A stretch of 64,000 nucleotides of DNA. Source: Donghicola mangrovi. Its GTDB lineage: Bacteria > Pseudomonadota > Alphaproteobacteria > Rhodobacterales > Rhodobacteraceae. Where the stretch lies: positions 558,001-622,000 of the forward strand of contig NZ_JABCJE010000001.1 in assembly GCF_013377535.1 (NCBI RefSeq). The letters run 5' to 3'. Positions 24,192 to 32,834 of the stretch are shown piece by piece. Each line of letters begins with the position of its first letter. Position 1 is the first letter of the stretch. The notes beneath the pieces are model-generated. The model ran no database searches. It was given only the letters and a program-made list of their open reading frames with translations, and was not told where the DNA came from. Position numbers and translations under genes: made by a program.

Positions 24192-25507
24192 TGCAGACCT
24201 TTTTCACCGAACAGCAGCTAAAGGACCCCGGCACCAAGCGTGCCAACGAGGTGCTGCGTACCTGCGTCCATTGCGGGTTCTGTACCGCCACGTGTCCCAC
24301 CTATCAGGTGCTAGGGGACGAGCTGGACAGCCCCCGGGGCCGCATCTACCTGATCAAGGATATGCTGGAGAACAACCGCGTGCCGGACGAAAAGACCGTG
24401 CGCCACGTGGACCGATGCCTGAGCTGTCTGGCCTGTATGACCACCTGTCCGTCGGGCGTGCACTACATGCATCTGGTGGATCATGCCCGCGCATATATTG
24501 AACAGAATTACACACGGCCGTGGCACGACCGCGCGCTGCGTTGGACCTTGGCGCAGATTCTGCCTTACCCCTCGCGATTCCGGTTTGCGCTTTGGCTGGC
24601 CAAGCTGGGGCGCCCCTTCAAAGGGCTGGTGCCTGACCCGCGCCTGAAGGCCATGCTGGAGATGGCACCCAAGCACGTGCCGCCCGTAAGCCGGAATGAT
24701 TCTCCGCAGACCTTTGCTGCGGCGGAACCCAAGCGGATGCGTGTGGCTCTGATGACAGGTTGTGCCCAGAAGGCGCTGAATACCGACATCAATGATTCAT
24801 CTATCCGCCTACTTCGTCGTCTGGGGTGCGAAGTGGTTATTGCAAAGGGTGCAGGGTGTTGCGGGGCACTGACGCATCACATGGGGCGTGAAAACGACAG
24901 CCATGATGCGGCAGCGGCAAACATCCGCGCATGGATGAGCGAAATCGAGCGCGGCGGACTGGACGCCATCGTCATAAATACTAGTGGCTGTGGCACCACC
25001 GTCAAAGATTATTGGCACATGTTCAGAAACAGTGACCTGTCCGCGGCGGCCGAAAAGGTGTCCGGATTGGCTATGGATATCAGCGAGTTGCTGGTCAAAC
25101 TTGACCTGCCCGAAGGGGCGGACAAGGGCTTGCGGGTTGCGTATCATGCGGCCTGTTCGTTGCAGCATGGACAAAAAGTCAAAACCGCTCCGAAAGATTT
25201 GCTGAAAAAGGTTGGTTTTCAGGTGGTTGAGCCCGCCGACAGCCACCTGTGCTGCGGGAGCGCCGGCACCTACAACCTGATGCAGCCCGAAATTTCCGGT
25301 AAGCTCAAGGAACGCAAGGTCAAGACGCTCGAGGCAAAGCAGCCTGACGTTATCGCTGCTGGCAATATCGGATGCATGATGCAGATCGGGTCCGGAACGG
25401 ACGTTCCTATTGTTCACACAGTCGAACTTCTGGATTGGGCAACCGGCGGCCCCAAGCCCCGCGCGCTTGGCGGAACGCGCCCCGGAGAAGTCCCGATTTT
25501 GGTTTAA
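24191..25507 (+). CDS. glcF: Glycolate oxidase iron-sulfur subunit GlcF
   Basis: A 438-residue protein with two 4Fe-4S motifs (CVHCGFCTATCP near residue 20 and CLSCLACMTTCP near residue 73). Two cysteine-rich CCG domains follow, with GAGCCGALTHHMG and HLCCGSAGTYN. It carries electrons from GlcD/GlcE to the membrane quinone pool. It starts by TGATG overlap with glcE. By eye, third codon positions look less GC-rich from about 24,690 to 25,220 than in the first half, which might mark recombination within the gene. Confidence 0.94.
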   Translation: MQTFFTEQQLKDPGTKRANEVLRTCVHCGFCTATCPTYQVLGDELDSPRGRIYLIKDMLENNRVPDEKTVRHVDRCLSCLACMTTCPSGVHYMHLVDHARAYIEQNYTRPWHDRALRWTLAQILPYPSRFRFALWLAKLGRPFKGLVPDPRLKAMLEMAPKHVPPVSRNDSPQTFAAAEPKRMRVALMTGCAQKALNTDINDSSIRLLRRLGCEVVIAKGAGCCGALTHHMGRENDSHDAAAANIRAWMSEIERGGLDAIVINTSGCGTTVKDYWHMFRNSDLSAAAEKVSGLAMDISELLVKLDLPEGADKGLRVAYHAACSLQHGQKVKTAPKDLLKKVGFQVVEPADSHLCCGSAGTYNLMQPEISGKLKERKVKTLEAKQPDVIAAGNIGCMMQIGSGTDVPIVHTVELLDWATGGPKPRALGGTRPGEVPILV

Positions 25508-25570
25508 CCCGCCCAACTTTTGCCTCATCCTGAGACTAGTGCAAAGGGTGAGTGTAAGAGGAGATTGGGT

Positions 25571-26389
25571 TTGCGCACCTTGCTTGCAGCAATCGCTCTG
25601 TGTTTCGGAGTAACCGGCGCTATCGCGGAGGAGTCCGAGCTGCGCCGTCTGGACACAGGCGTGGACAGCCGCGGCTGGGAGGGCGTGGGCCGTCTCGATA
25701 TTGGTGGCAAGGGCTTCTGCACGGGGGCCCTTGTGGCGCCTGATCTGGTGCTGACTGCCGCGCACTGCCTCTTTGACAAGGAATCCGGCGAGCGGGTCAA
25801 TCTGGACCAGATCGAGTTTCTGGCCGGGTGGCGCAATGGCCGCGCGCTGGCCTATCGCGGCGTGCGCCGTGCGGTGACCCACCCGTCCTACCGCTATGAC
25901 CGGACCGAAGGGCCCGAGCGCGTGCGTCTGGATCTGGCGCTGCTGGAACTGGTCCAGCCGATCCGCAACACCCAAGTGACCCCGTTCCCGACCGCCCCGC
26001 TGCCCCATCGCGGCGCTGAGGTGGGCGTTGTGTCCTATGCCTATGACCGGGCCGAGGCGCCTTCGCTGCAAGAAATCTGCAACGTGCTGTCCGTCCAAGA
26101 AGGCGTGATGGTTCTGTCCTGTCAGGTGGATTTCGGGTCCTCTGGCGCGCCGATTTTCCAGATGACCCCCTATGGCGCGAAAATCGTGTCGGTCGTCGCC
26201 GCCAAGGCCGAGGTGAACGGCCAGCCCGTTGCACTGGGTTCGGACCTGTCGTCGGCCTATCGCGAACTGCGGGCCGAGCTGGAAATGGACAACGTGCGCA
26301 ACACCATGGGCCCCAACGGCCCCCGCCATATCATCGTGGGCGAGAACAAGCACACCACCGATACGGGCGCCAAGTTCATTCGCCCCTGA
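25571..26389 (+). CDS. Exported trypsin-like serine protease (S1 family)
   Basis: The 272-residue protein begins with a signal peptide (LLAAIALCFGVTGAIA, cut before EE near residue 20) and a chymotrypsin fold. The triad is recognisable: His in TAAHC, Asp in DLALLEL, and Ser in DFGSSGAP. The usual GDSGGP is degenerate (FGSSGAP). It is probably periplasmic or secreted. The TTG at 25571 is preferred since AGAGGAG lies 7 bases before it, whereas the TTG at 25565 is too close. It follows glcF by 63 bases with no evident functional link. Confidence 0.82.
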   Translation: MRTLLAAIALCFGVTGAIAEESELRRLDTGVDSRGWEGVGRLDIGGKGFCTGALVAPDLVLTAAHCLFDKESGERVNLDQIEFLAGWRNGRALAYRGVRRAVTHPSYRYDRTEGPERVRLDLALLELVQPIRNTQVTPFPTAPLPHRGAEVGVVSYAYDRAEAPSLQEICNVLSVQEGVMVLSCQVDFGSSGAPIFQMTPYGAKIVSVVAAKAEVNGQPVALGSDLSSAYRELRAELEMDNVRNTMGPNGPRHIIVGENKHTTDTGAKFIRP

Positions 26390-26393
26390 CCCT

Positions 26394-26422
26394 CTTGAAA
26401 GCAGCATAAGAGCTTCCCAGAT
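26394..26422 (+). promoter_or_regulatory. RpoH (heat-shock sigma) type promoter for hsp20
   Basis: CTTGAAA (26394-26400), a 14-base spacer, then TCCCAGAT (26415-26422) fits the RpoH consensus CTTGAAA / CCCCATNT with mismatches in the -10. It starts 5 bases after the protease stop and lies about 96 bases before the small heat-shock gene, a plausible target. Confidence 0.5.
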
Positions 26423-26517
26423 ATTGTTGTGTGGATGCCCATGAAGGGGTCCATGCCCACCCTGCCTGTCCATGTCGGAAGGCACAGCACAACAGTTATC
26501 GCTTTACGGAGGATGAC

Positions 26518-26982
26518 ATGCGAAATTTTGATCTGGCCCCCCTGTATCGGGCCACTGTCGGTTTTGACCAAATTGCGGACCTGATGGATCGGGTTCTGGC
26601 CAATGACGCCCCGCAGCCGACCTACCCCCCTTATAACATCGAAAAGACCGCCAATGATGCCTACCGCATCTCGATCGCCGTCGCCGGTTTCGCCGCCGAG
26701 GATCTGAGCGTCGAGGTCAAGGAAAAGGCGCTGGTCGTTTCTGCCCGCAAAGCCGAGGACGAAGCGCAGCGCACCTATCTGCATCGTGGCATCGCAACCC
26801 GCGCGTTCGAGCGCCGCTTCCATCTGGCGGACCATGTCCGCGTGACCGGGGCAACCCACGCCGATGGTATGCTGCACATCGACCTCAAGCGGGAAATCCC
26901 CGAGGCGCTGAAACCGCGCCGCATCGAAATTGCTTCGGCCCACCCAAGCGCCGAAGTGATCGAAGGTCGCGCAGACGCGTAA
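26518..26982 (+). CDS. ibpA: Small heat-shock protein, Hsp20/IbpA family
   Basis: A 154-residue alpha-crystallin domain protein. The N-terminus RNFDLAPLYRATVGFDQ is IbpA-type, the domain runs from about residue 37 to 130 (YRISIAVAGF, LVVSARK, FERRFHL, HADGMLHIDLKREIPE), and the short tail holds the oligomerisation-type region. It is an ATP-independent holdase for unfolding proteins in the cytoplasm. GGAGGA sits before ATG 26518, which sets the start. The upstream RpoH-type promoter and a downstream hairpin make it a single-gene unit. Confidence 0.92.
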   Translation: MRNFDLAPLYRATVGFDQIADLMDRVLANDAPQPTYPPYNIEKTANDAYRISIAVAGFAAEDLSVEVKEKALVVSARKAEDEAQRTYLHRGIATRAFERRFHLADHVRVTGATHADGMLHIDLKREIPEALKPRRIEIASAHPSAEVIEGRADA

Positions 26983-27007
26983 CCTTGCTCCAGTGTGAAT
27001 GTGACGG

Positions 27008-27033
27008 GGGCTCGGCATCTTGCCGGGCCCTTT
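27008..27033 (+). terminator. Hairpin terminator after hsp20
   Basis: GGGCTCGGC (27008-27016) pairs with GCCGGGCCC (27022-27030) over 9 bp with one G-T pair and a 5-base loop, followed by TTT. The weak T tract lowers confidence. It lies between hsp20 and the convergent oxidoreductase gene. Confidence 0.5.
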
Positions 27034-27039
27034 GCCGTT

Positions 27040-28008
27040 TCAGGCCATCGACAGAACCACCGTCCCCCGTGCGTGGCGGGTTTGGACGCGGCTGTGGGCT
27101 TCGAACACGTCGATCATGTCATAGACGCGGTCCACCACGGGGCGCAGCTCTCCTTCGGCGATCATGCGGTTCAGGGCCTGAAGGTCCGAGGCTTTGACGC
27201 TGTTGACGTGGATCTTGATACGCTGACCTTGGATGTTCTTGTTGGTCAGGACTTGCCAGATTTCACGGACGCCGAAATTCAGCGGCACATAGAGGCCGCG
27301 CTTGCGCAGCGCCTTCTTGGCCTTGTCGAACGAACTGGCCCCGACACAGTCGAACACCACATCATACAGCTGCTTGCCGTTCAGCGCGTCGGTCCGGCGA
27401 TAGTTGATGAACTCGTCCGCCCCCAACTCTTTGGCCAGCTCCTCGCTGGTGCCGCCGCAGACCGCTGTGACGTGGCCGCCCATCGCCTTGGCGATCTGGG
27501 TGGCATAGGCCCCGACGCCGCCTGTGGCCCCGATCACCAAAATTTTCTGGCCTTTGCGCAGCTTGATCACATCGCGCAAGAAGACCAGCGCGCACAGCCC
27601 GCCAAAGGGCACCGCCGCCGCCGCCGAATAGTCCAGATCGTCGGGCATCGGGGCCAGGGCGCGCCCCTCGTGGATGGTCAGATATTCCGCATGACCGCCG
27701 CCGCCGCAAAAGCCATAGACCTTTTGCCCGACCTTGTACTGATCGACTTCGGAGCCCACCTCGGTAACCTCTCCGGCAAAGGTCATCCCCAGCACGGGGT
27801 TGCGCGGCCGCACCAGACCGAACATCATTCGACCCAGAATCCACAGGCCCCCCGGAAATGCCGAGGCCCGCAGACGCCAGTCCGCAGTGGTCACCGCGCT
27901 GGCATGAACCCGCACCTGAACCTGTTCAGCGCGGGGTTTCGGGGTCGGTCGTTGCACCAAGCGCAATACGTCCGGCGCCCCGTAAGAAAAGTACGAGACT
28001 GTCTTCAT
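27040..28008 (-). CDS. NAD(P)-dependent zinc-independent alcohol dehydrogenase / quinone oxidoreductase family (MDR)
   Basis: A 322-residue medium-chain reductase with the GroES-like domain at the N-terminus (PVLGMTFAGEVTEVGSEV), and a Rossmann fold with GATGGVGAYATQIAK near residue 155. The classical zinc-binding Cys and His residues are missing, placing it with quinone oxidoreductase-like members that reduce enones using NADPH. The substrate is unknown. It is divergent from a LysR regulator 97 bases away, a typical regulator-target pair. Confidence 0.85.
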   Translation of the reverse strand: MKTVSYFSYGAPDVLRLVQRPTPKPRAEQVQVRVHASAVTTADWRLRASAFPGGLWILGRMMFGLVRPRNPVLGMTFAGEVTEVGSEVDQYKVGQKVYGFCGGGGHAEYLTIHEGRALAPMPDDLDYSAAAAVPFGGLCALVFLRDVIKLRKGQKILVIGATGGVGAYATQIAKAMGGHVTAVCGGTSEELAKELGADEFINYRRTDALNGKQLYDVVFDCVGASSFDKAKKALRKRGLYVPLNFGVREIWQVLTNKNIQGQRIKIHVNSVKASDLQALNRMIAEGELRPVVDRVYDMIDVFEAHSRVQTRHARGTVVLSMA

Positions 28009-28105
28009 CTGAAATGTCCTGGGTAATCAGTTCTTCAATCGAAATTAACCAGAATCGCTCCATAGAAAAATTATCGAAAATCCGAAAGGACATATACAGA
28101 TTCGC

Positions 28106-29002
28106 ATGGACTGGACGCGTGTAAAATTTGACTGGAACCACGCTCGGGCGTTTCTGGTCACCGCAGAAGAGGGCTCTTTGTCCGCCGCCGCGCGGGCTTT
28201 GGGCATGACGCAACCGACTTTGGGCCGTCAGGTGGCCGCGCTAGAGGATGAATTGGGCATTGCCCTGTTCGATCGCGTGGGCCGCGGGCTGGAGCTGACA
28301 GAATCAGGGGCCAGCCTTTTGGCCCATGTTCGCGCGATGGCCGAGGCCGCTGGCAGCCTGTCCCTGACCGCCACGGGCAAATCGCAGGCCATCGACGGGG
28401 TGATCCGCATCGCCGCCAGTGAGATTTACGCAGCCTTTCTGCTGCCGCCAATCCTGCCCCTGATCCGCGAAAAGGCTCCCGACCTGACGGTCGAGATTGT
28501 GGCCAGCAACGATATCTCGGACCTGCAACGCCGAGAGGCCGACATCGCCCTGCGCAATGCGCCGCCCGAGGGGGACACCCTGATCGCCCGCAAAATCGCC
28601 GAGGATACGGGGTATTTCTTTGCCACCGATGACTATGCGGAAAAGGTCGGCGACCTGACCGAAGAGGTGCAGCTGAAGCAGGCGCTGTTTATCGGGATGG
28701 CGAACAACGACCGCCTGATCGCGGGGCTTCAGGCCATGGGTCTGCCCGTGACAGACCGGAACTTTCCGTTCCACACGGACAACCATCTGGTCCACTGGGA
28801 ACTGGCGAAGCAAGGCGTCGGGATCGGGATGGTTCCGGAATGGCTGGGGGATTCAACGCGCGGCATGGCACGGGTGACCTGCGGGCTGGACCCGATTTCC
28901 TATCCGGTCTGGCTGGTCGCTCACAAAGAGCTACAGACCAGCCGCAAGGTACGGCTGGTCTTTGATCTGTTGGCGGCAGAGGTGCCGCGGATGCTGGGTT
29001 AG
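28106..29002 (+). CDS. LysR family transcriptional regulator
   Basis: A 298-residue regulator with an N-terminal winged helix-turn-helix (about 8-67: FLVTAEEGSLSAAARALGMTQPTLGRQVAALE) and a C-terminal effector-binding domain of the periplasmic-binding fold. It probably controls the divergent MDR oxidoreductase in the AT-richer gap 28009-28105. A good Shine-Dalgarno is not well placed: AAAGGA lies about 15 bases before the ATG. Its TAG shares bases with the TAA of the convergent aldehyde dehydrogenase gene. Confidence 0.92.
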   Translation: MDWTRVKFDWNHARAFLVTAEEGSLSAAARALGMTQPTLGRQVAALEDELGIALFDRVGRGLELTESGASLLAHVRAMAEAAGSLSLTATGKSQAIDGVIRIAASEIYAAFLLPPILPLIREKAPDLTVEIVASNDISDLQRREADIALRNAPPEGDTLIARKIAEDTGYFFATDDYAEKVGDLTEEVQLKQALFIGMANNDRLIAGLQAMGLPVTDRNFPFHTDNHLVHWELAKQGVGIGMVPEWLGDSTRGMARVTCGLDPISYPVWLVAHKELQTSRKVRLVFDLLAAEVPRMLG

Positions 29003-30468
29003 ACCGACAGGCAGACGTATTTCAGCTCGAGGTATTCCTCGATGCCGTGGTGGCTGCCTTCGCGGCCCAGACCCGACTGTTTCACGCCGCCAAAGGGCGC
29101 TTGCTCGGTCGAGATGATGCCGGTGTTCACGCCGACGATGCCATATTCCAGCGCCTCGGAGACCTTGTGCACGCGGCTCAGGTCCTTGGCGTAGAAATAC
29201 GCGGCGAGGCCAAAGATGGTGTCGTTCGCCATCTCGATCACTTCGTCGGTGTCTTTGAAGCGGAACAGCGGTGCGAAGGGGCCAAAGGTTTCCTCTTTGG
29301 AGACCTTCATCGCTTGGGTCACGCCGGTCACGATGGTTGGCTCATAGAAGGTGCCACCCTTTTCATGGGGTTTGCCGCCAAGGATCACAGTCGCGCCTTT
29401 GGACAGAGCGTCCTGCAGGTGGTCTTCGACCTTTTCGACAGCTTTCTCGGTGATCAACGGGCCCAGATCGGTGCCATCCTCGAGGCCGTTGCCGACCTTC
29501 ATCGCGGCAACCTTGGCGCGCAGCTTCTCGGCAAAGGCGTCGTACACGCCGTCCTGCACATAGATGCGGTTCGCGCAGACGCAGGTCTGGCCGTTGTTGC
29601 GGAACTTGCAGGCGATGGCGCCCTCGACCGCGGCATCCAAATCGGCGTCATCAAACACGATGAACGGCGCGTTGCCACCCAGCTCCATGCTGCACTTCAT
29701 GACCTGATCGGCGGCCTGACGCAGCAGGATACGGCCCACGCCGGTCGAACCGGTAAAGGTCAGCTTGCGCACGGAGGGGTTCTCGCAGAATTCTTGACCG
29801 ATGCCGGCCGCGTCGGACGAGGGCAGGATCGACAGGATGCCTTTGGGCAGGCCCGCACGGTCCGCCAGCACGGCCAAGGCCAGCGCCGACAGCGGGGTTT
29901 CGGACGCAGGACGCGCCACGAACGAACAGCCCGCCGCAATCGCGGGGCCACATTTGCGGGTGATCATCGCGTTGGGGAAGTTCCAAGGCGTGATCGAGCC
30001 AACCACACCGATGGGCTGCTTCAGAACGTGAATGCGCTTGTCCGGCTGGTGACCGGGGATGATCTCGCCAAGGATACGCTTGGCCTCTTCGGCGTAGAAC
30101 TCGATGAAGCTGGCACCATAGCTGATCTCGCCGCGCGCTTCCGACAGGGGTTTGCCCTGCTCGGCGGTCATGATCTTGGCCAGGTCTTCCTGATTTTCCA
30201 TCATCAGGTTGAACCACTTGCGCATCAGGTTCGAGCGTTCTTTGGCGGTGCGGGTCGCCCATGCCTTTTGCGCGATGCGGGCCACGGCTATCGCCTCGGC
30301 GGCCTGCTCGCGGGTGACGTCAGCGACTTTGGCGATCACTTCACCGGTGGCGGGGTTGGTCACATCGAATGTCCCGCCCGCGCCGTCGACCCAGTCACCT
30401 GCCACATAGGCTTGGGTGGCGATCAACGAGGGATCGGCCAAGAGTTCGGACAGGGGTTTGTTGGTCAT
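28999..30468 (-). CDS. gabD: NAD(P)-dependent succinate-semialdehyde dehydrogenase
   Basis: A 489-residue class of aldehyde dehydrogenase with TPWNFPNAMITRKCGPAIAAG near residue 155, cofactor FTGSTGVGR, catalytic Glu in MELGGNAP and nucleophile Cys in NNGQTCVCANR. The sequence style matches GabD, which oxidises succinate semialdehyde from GABA or putrescine breakdown to succinate in the cytoplasm. GGAGG fixes the start at 30468 (MTNKPLSELL). A glutarate-semialdehyde dehydrogenase role cannot be excluded. No GABA aminotransferase is nearby, though a putrescine uptake and oxidation operon lies at the right end of the window. Confidence 0.9.
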   Translation of the reverse strand: MTNKPLSELLADPSLIATQAYVAGDWVDGAGGTFDVTNPATGEVIAKVADVTREQAAEAIAVARIAQKAWATRTAKERSNLMRKWFNLMMENQEDLAKIMTAEQGKPLSEARGEISYGASFIEFYAEEAKRILGEIIPGHQPDKRIHVLKQPIGVVGSITPWNFPNAMITRKCGPAIAAGCSFVARPASETPLSALALAVLADRAGLPKGILSILPSSDAAGIGQEFCENPSVRKLTFTGSTGVGRILLRQAADQVMKCSMELGGNAPFIVFDDADLDAAVEGAIACKFRNNGQTCVCANRIYVQDGVYDAFAEKLRAKVAAMKVGNGLEDGTDLGPLITEKAVEKVEDHLQDALSKGATVILGGKPHEKGGTFYEPTIVTGVTQAMKVSKEETFGPFAPLFRFKDTDEVIEMANDTIFGLAAYFYAKDLSRVHKVSEALEYGIVGVNTGIISTEQAPFGGVKQSGLGREGSHHGIEEYLELKYVCLSV

Positions 30469-30560
30469 TCGGGCCTCCATGGGCAGTCGGTTTGAATTTT
30501 TCCACTGGCATAGGGAAAGCAGGCCTCGTTAAGCTTGTCCAGCGAACAGGAGCGTCATGC

Positions 30561-31337
30561 ATGAACTTCGACCGTGCCTACGAGAATTCAGCGTTTATCG
30601 CGGGGGGCAGTTCCTATCCCGCAATGTGGACAGCACAGGCCGAGGCCTTTCGGATTTCCCATTCTGCATTGTCCCGCATTGATTGTCCCTATGGGGATGG
30701 AACGCGGCAGAAGTACGATCTGTTCCTGCCAGAGGGGCCGATCGAGGGGACGCTGATCTTTGTCCACGGCGGTTATTGGAAGGCGTTCGACAAATCCACG
30801 TGGTCCCATTTGGCCGCTGGCGCGGTGGCGCGGGGCTGGCAGGTGGCGATGCCCGGATACACCCTGTGCCCCGAGGCGCGGATCACCGACATCGCCCGAG
30901 AGATCGCGGATGCCGTCACTACTATCGTGGCCCAGACCAAGGGTCCCGTGGTTCTGACCGGTCACAGTGCGGGCGGGCATCTGGTGGCGCGGATTGTGTG
31001 CGGGCTGCTGGACAAATCCGTGATGCACCGCATCCGTCGGGTTGTGCCGATCTCGCCGGTGTCGGACTTGAAGCCGCTGATGCAGACCTCGATGAACGAC
31101 ATTCTGCAAATCGACCTGACCGAGGCGAACGCCGAGAGCCCCTGTTATCTGCCCGCGCCCTCTGTGCCGGTGACGGTGTGGGTCGGCGGGGCCGAGCGTC
31201 CCGCCTTTATCGAGCAAGCCGCCAAGCTGGCGCGTGTCTGGGAATGCGATCTGGAGATCGCCGAGGGCCGCAACCATTTTGACGTGATCGAGGCCCTTGA
31301 CCGGAATGGCAAGCTGCTTGGGTTCCTGCTGTCCTGA
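30561..31337 (+). CDS. Alpha/beta hydrolase of the kynurenine formamidase-like type
   Basis: A 258-residue hydrolase with oxyanion motif FVHGGYW near residue 70, nucleophile GHSAGG near residue 133 and catalytic His in GRNHFDVI near the end. HGGYW and the N-terminal YDLFLPEG resemble arylformamidase/carboxylesterase (BD-FAE) members, which hydrolyse formylkynurenine or small esters. No tryptophan pathway gene is in the window, so the substrate is open. The ATG at 30561 has AGGAG 8 bases upstream. It is divergent from gabD. Confidence 0.8.
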   Translation: MNFDRAYENSAFIAGGSSYPAMWTAQAEAFRISHSALSRIDCPYGDGTRQKYDLFLPEGPIEGTLIFVHGGYWKAFDKSTWSHLAAGAVARGWQVAMPGYTLCPEARITDIAREIADAVTTIVAQTKGPVVLTGHSAGGHLVARIVCGLLDKSVMHRIRRVVPISPVSDLKPLMQTSMNDILQIDLTEANAESPCYLPAPSVPVTVWVGGAERPAFIEQAAKLARVWECDLEIAEGRNHFDVIEALDRNGKLLGFLLS

Positions 31338-31340
31338 CCC

Positions 31341-32129
31341 TCAGGCCAAGGCAGTTGCCTGCATACATTGCCGCCCGTCCGCGCCGCGCACCCACATGGC
31401 GCCGTCCTGCCCCATGCAAAAGCCCAGCGTTTCATCATGAAGCGCAGGCGCTGTGGCACGGAAATCAAACCGGCTGAGCGAGCCCAGTTCGCGCTGGGCC
31501 AGCAGCATCAACATCTGCGCCAGAAGCGGGCCATGCGCGACAAGGCCGTTATACCCTTCGACCTGACGGGCGTAGTCCAGATCATAGTGAATGCGGTGCC
31601 CGTTAAAGGTCAGTGCCGAATAGCGGAAGAGGTCGGTCGTGGAAAAGCTACGTTCCAGCAGAACAGTGCCGTCGGTCGGCGCGGTCGGCGGCACGGGCTG
31701 CACCGCATCTGGCGCAGGGTCCTGCCGATAGACGATATCCTGCAATTCCGTGACGCACAGGATGCCGCGCTGGCGGATTTCGTGCCGGATCGTGACAAAG
31801 CCCAAGGGGCCGGTGCGTCCCTCCTTGTGGACGGCCTGATCGACGGTCGAGGTCTTCTCGGCCGCAACACCCGCCATCAGGGGCGCGCGGAACTCCAGCT
31901 GTCCACCGGCCCACATGCGGCGGGGCAGCCCCATGTTGGGCATGATCCCTTGACCCACGCGCGGATGCCCGTCGCGTCCCAGACCCGCCGTGCCGATCGG
32001 GTCCCAAAAATAGATCTGGTGAAAGAACGGCGGCAAAGCGCCCTCGGGCGCGTCGGTTCCCAATGTCACCGCCAGCGCGTTGGCGCGGGCGGGGTCCATT
32101 GAGTCGGTCAGGGTCAGGGCGTCAGCCAA
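31341..32129 (-). CDS. FAS1-like dehydratase / mesaconyl-C4 CoA hydratase-like protein (MaoC-type hot dog)
   Basis: The 262-residue protein combines an N-terminal hot-dog half with a C-terminal MaoC-type half, where YSALTFNGHRIHYDLDYAR and VAHGPLLAQM match HTD2-like dehydratases and mesaconyl-C4 CoA hydratase. It should (de)hydrate an acyl-CoA. The substrate is not certain. The start is a TTG at 32129, chosen because AAGGA stands 8 bases before it and the first internal ATG (32099) has no ribosome site. It overlaps the end of the FMN reductase gene by 8 bases, so the two are coupled. Confidence 0.75.
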   Translation of the reverse strand: MADALTLTDSMDPARANALAVTLGTDAPEGALPPFFHQIYFWDPIGTAGLGRDGHPRVGQGIMPNMGLPRRMWAGGQLEFRAPLMAGVAAEKTSTVDQAVHKEGRTGPLGFVTIRHEIRQRGILCVTELQDIVYRQDPAPDAVQPVPPTAPTDGTVLLERSFSTTDLFRYSALTFNGHRIHYDLDYARQVEGYNGLVAHGPLLAQMLMLLAQRELGSLSRFDFRATAPALHDETLGFCMGQDGAMWVRGADGRQCMQATALA

Positions 32130-32667
32130 GGGCCAGTTCCTTTTTCAGGCGGTCGGTCAGCCCTGTCAGCATTTCCACTGTGGTTTCGTTTTTCAAGCGG
32201 CCTTCGTCGTCAAACGCGTCATGCGCCATGGCGACGGTCAGCAGCGGGCCGGGAATGATGCGGGCCTGATGCGGAACCAGACAGGTGCGGACCATCAACT
32301 GACCGGATTCGCCGCCGGTCCGGCCCATATTGGCGGACAATACGATCACGGGCTTGTCCACCAGCGGGTTCGATTTTGTGCGGCTGATCCAGTCCAGCGC
32401 GTTCTTCAGCACGCCGGTGATGCCCTTGTTATACTCGGGCGAGGAGATGATCACGGCGTCCGCCTGTTCGATCTGGTCGATCAGGTGCTGGACAGCGGGG
32501 GGCAGGCCCGAAGCCTTTTCCAGATCACCGTCATAAAGGGGCAGGTTCAGGTCAGCCTCGGCGTACGACGCGGGGCCGAAAACGCGCACGGCCTCCTTCA
32601 GCAGCATACGGTTATAAGAGCCCTGACGCAGGGATCCGGAAATACCAAGAAGTTTGTAATCGGACAT
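32122..32667 (-). CDS. NADPH-dependent FMN reductase family oxidoreductase
   Basis: A 181-residue flavodoxin-like reductase: GSLRQGSYNR near residue 9 binds the FMN phosphate and SPEYNKGITGVLKNALDW near residue 76 binds the flavin ring. Members reduce FMN, quinones or azo dyes using NADPH. GGAGAG upstream fixes the start at 32667 (MSDYKLLG). It leads a two-gene leftward operon with the MaoC-type hydratase. A physiological link between the two is not evident. Confidence 0.88.
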   Translation of the reverse strand: MSDYKLLGISGSLRQGSYNRMLLKEAVRVFGPASYAEADLNLPLYDGDLEKASGLPPAVQHLIDQIEQADAVIISSPEYNKGITGVLKNALDWISRTKSNPLVDKPVIVLSANMGRTGGESGQLMVRTCLVPHQARIIPGPLLTVAMAHDAFDDEGRLKNETTVEMLTGLTDRLKKELALG

Positions 32668-32779
32668 GACAACTCTCCGCAAAAATGAACGTTTGTCATA
32701 GAGTTAGGGCGTCTTTGTCGGCGTACCAGTGCCATTCCCGCGCAGCCTTCGCGCCCCAGTGCACAGGGTCGGCGGGAAC

Positions 32780-32809
32780 GAAAAACGCCCGGCGCGGATG
32801 GCCGGGCGT
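32780..32809 (-). terminator. Rho-independent terminator of the OmpA-lipoprotein gene
   Basis: On the - strand, a perfect 9-bp stem (ACGCCCGGC with GCCGGGCGT; + coordinates 32785-32793 and 32801-32809) is followed by a T-rich run (five A residues at 32781-32785 on the + strand). It lies 26 bases after the lipoprotein stop. Confidence 0.85.
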
Positions 32810-32834
32810 TCGAATACAAATTGATCTGTCGGGA

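Noticed and set aside
24809-26485. A 558-codon open frame on the - strand across glcF and the protease
   Set aside because: No domain or Shine-Dalgarno evidence, and it overlaps two well-supported genes.
29047-30495. A 482-codon open frame on the + strand opposite gabD
   Set aside because: It mirrors the dehydrogenase gene and lacks family resemblance; long antisense frames are common in GC-rich DNA.
32696-32780. A frame with PVHWGAKAAREWHWYADKD between the FMN reductase and lipoprotein genes as a gene remnant
   Set aside because: Too short and no clear match; it may be a decayed gene, but sequence alone does not support it.
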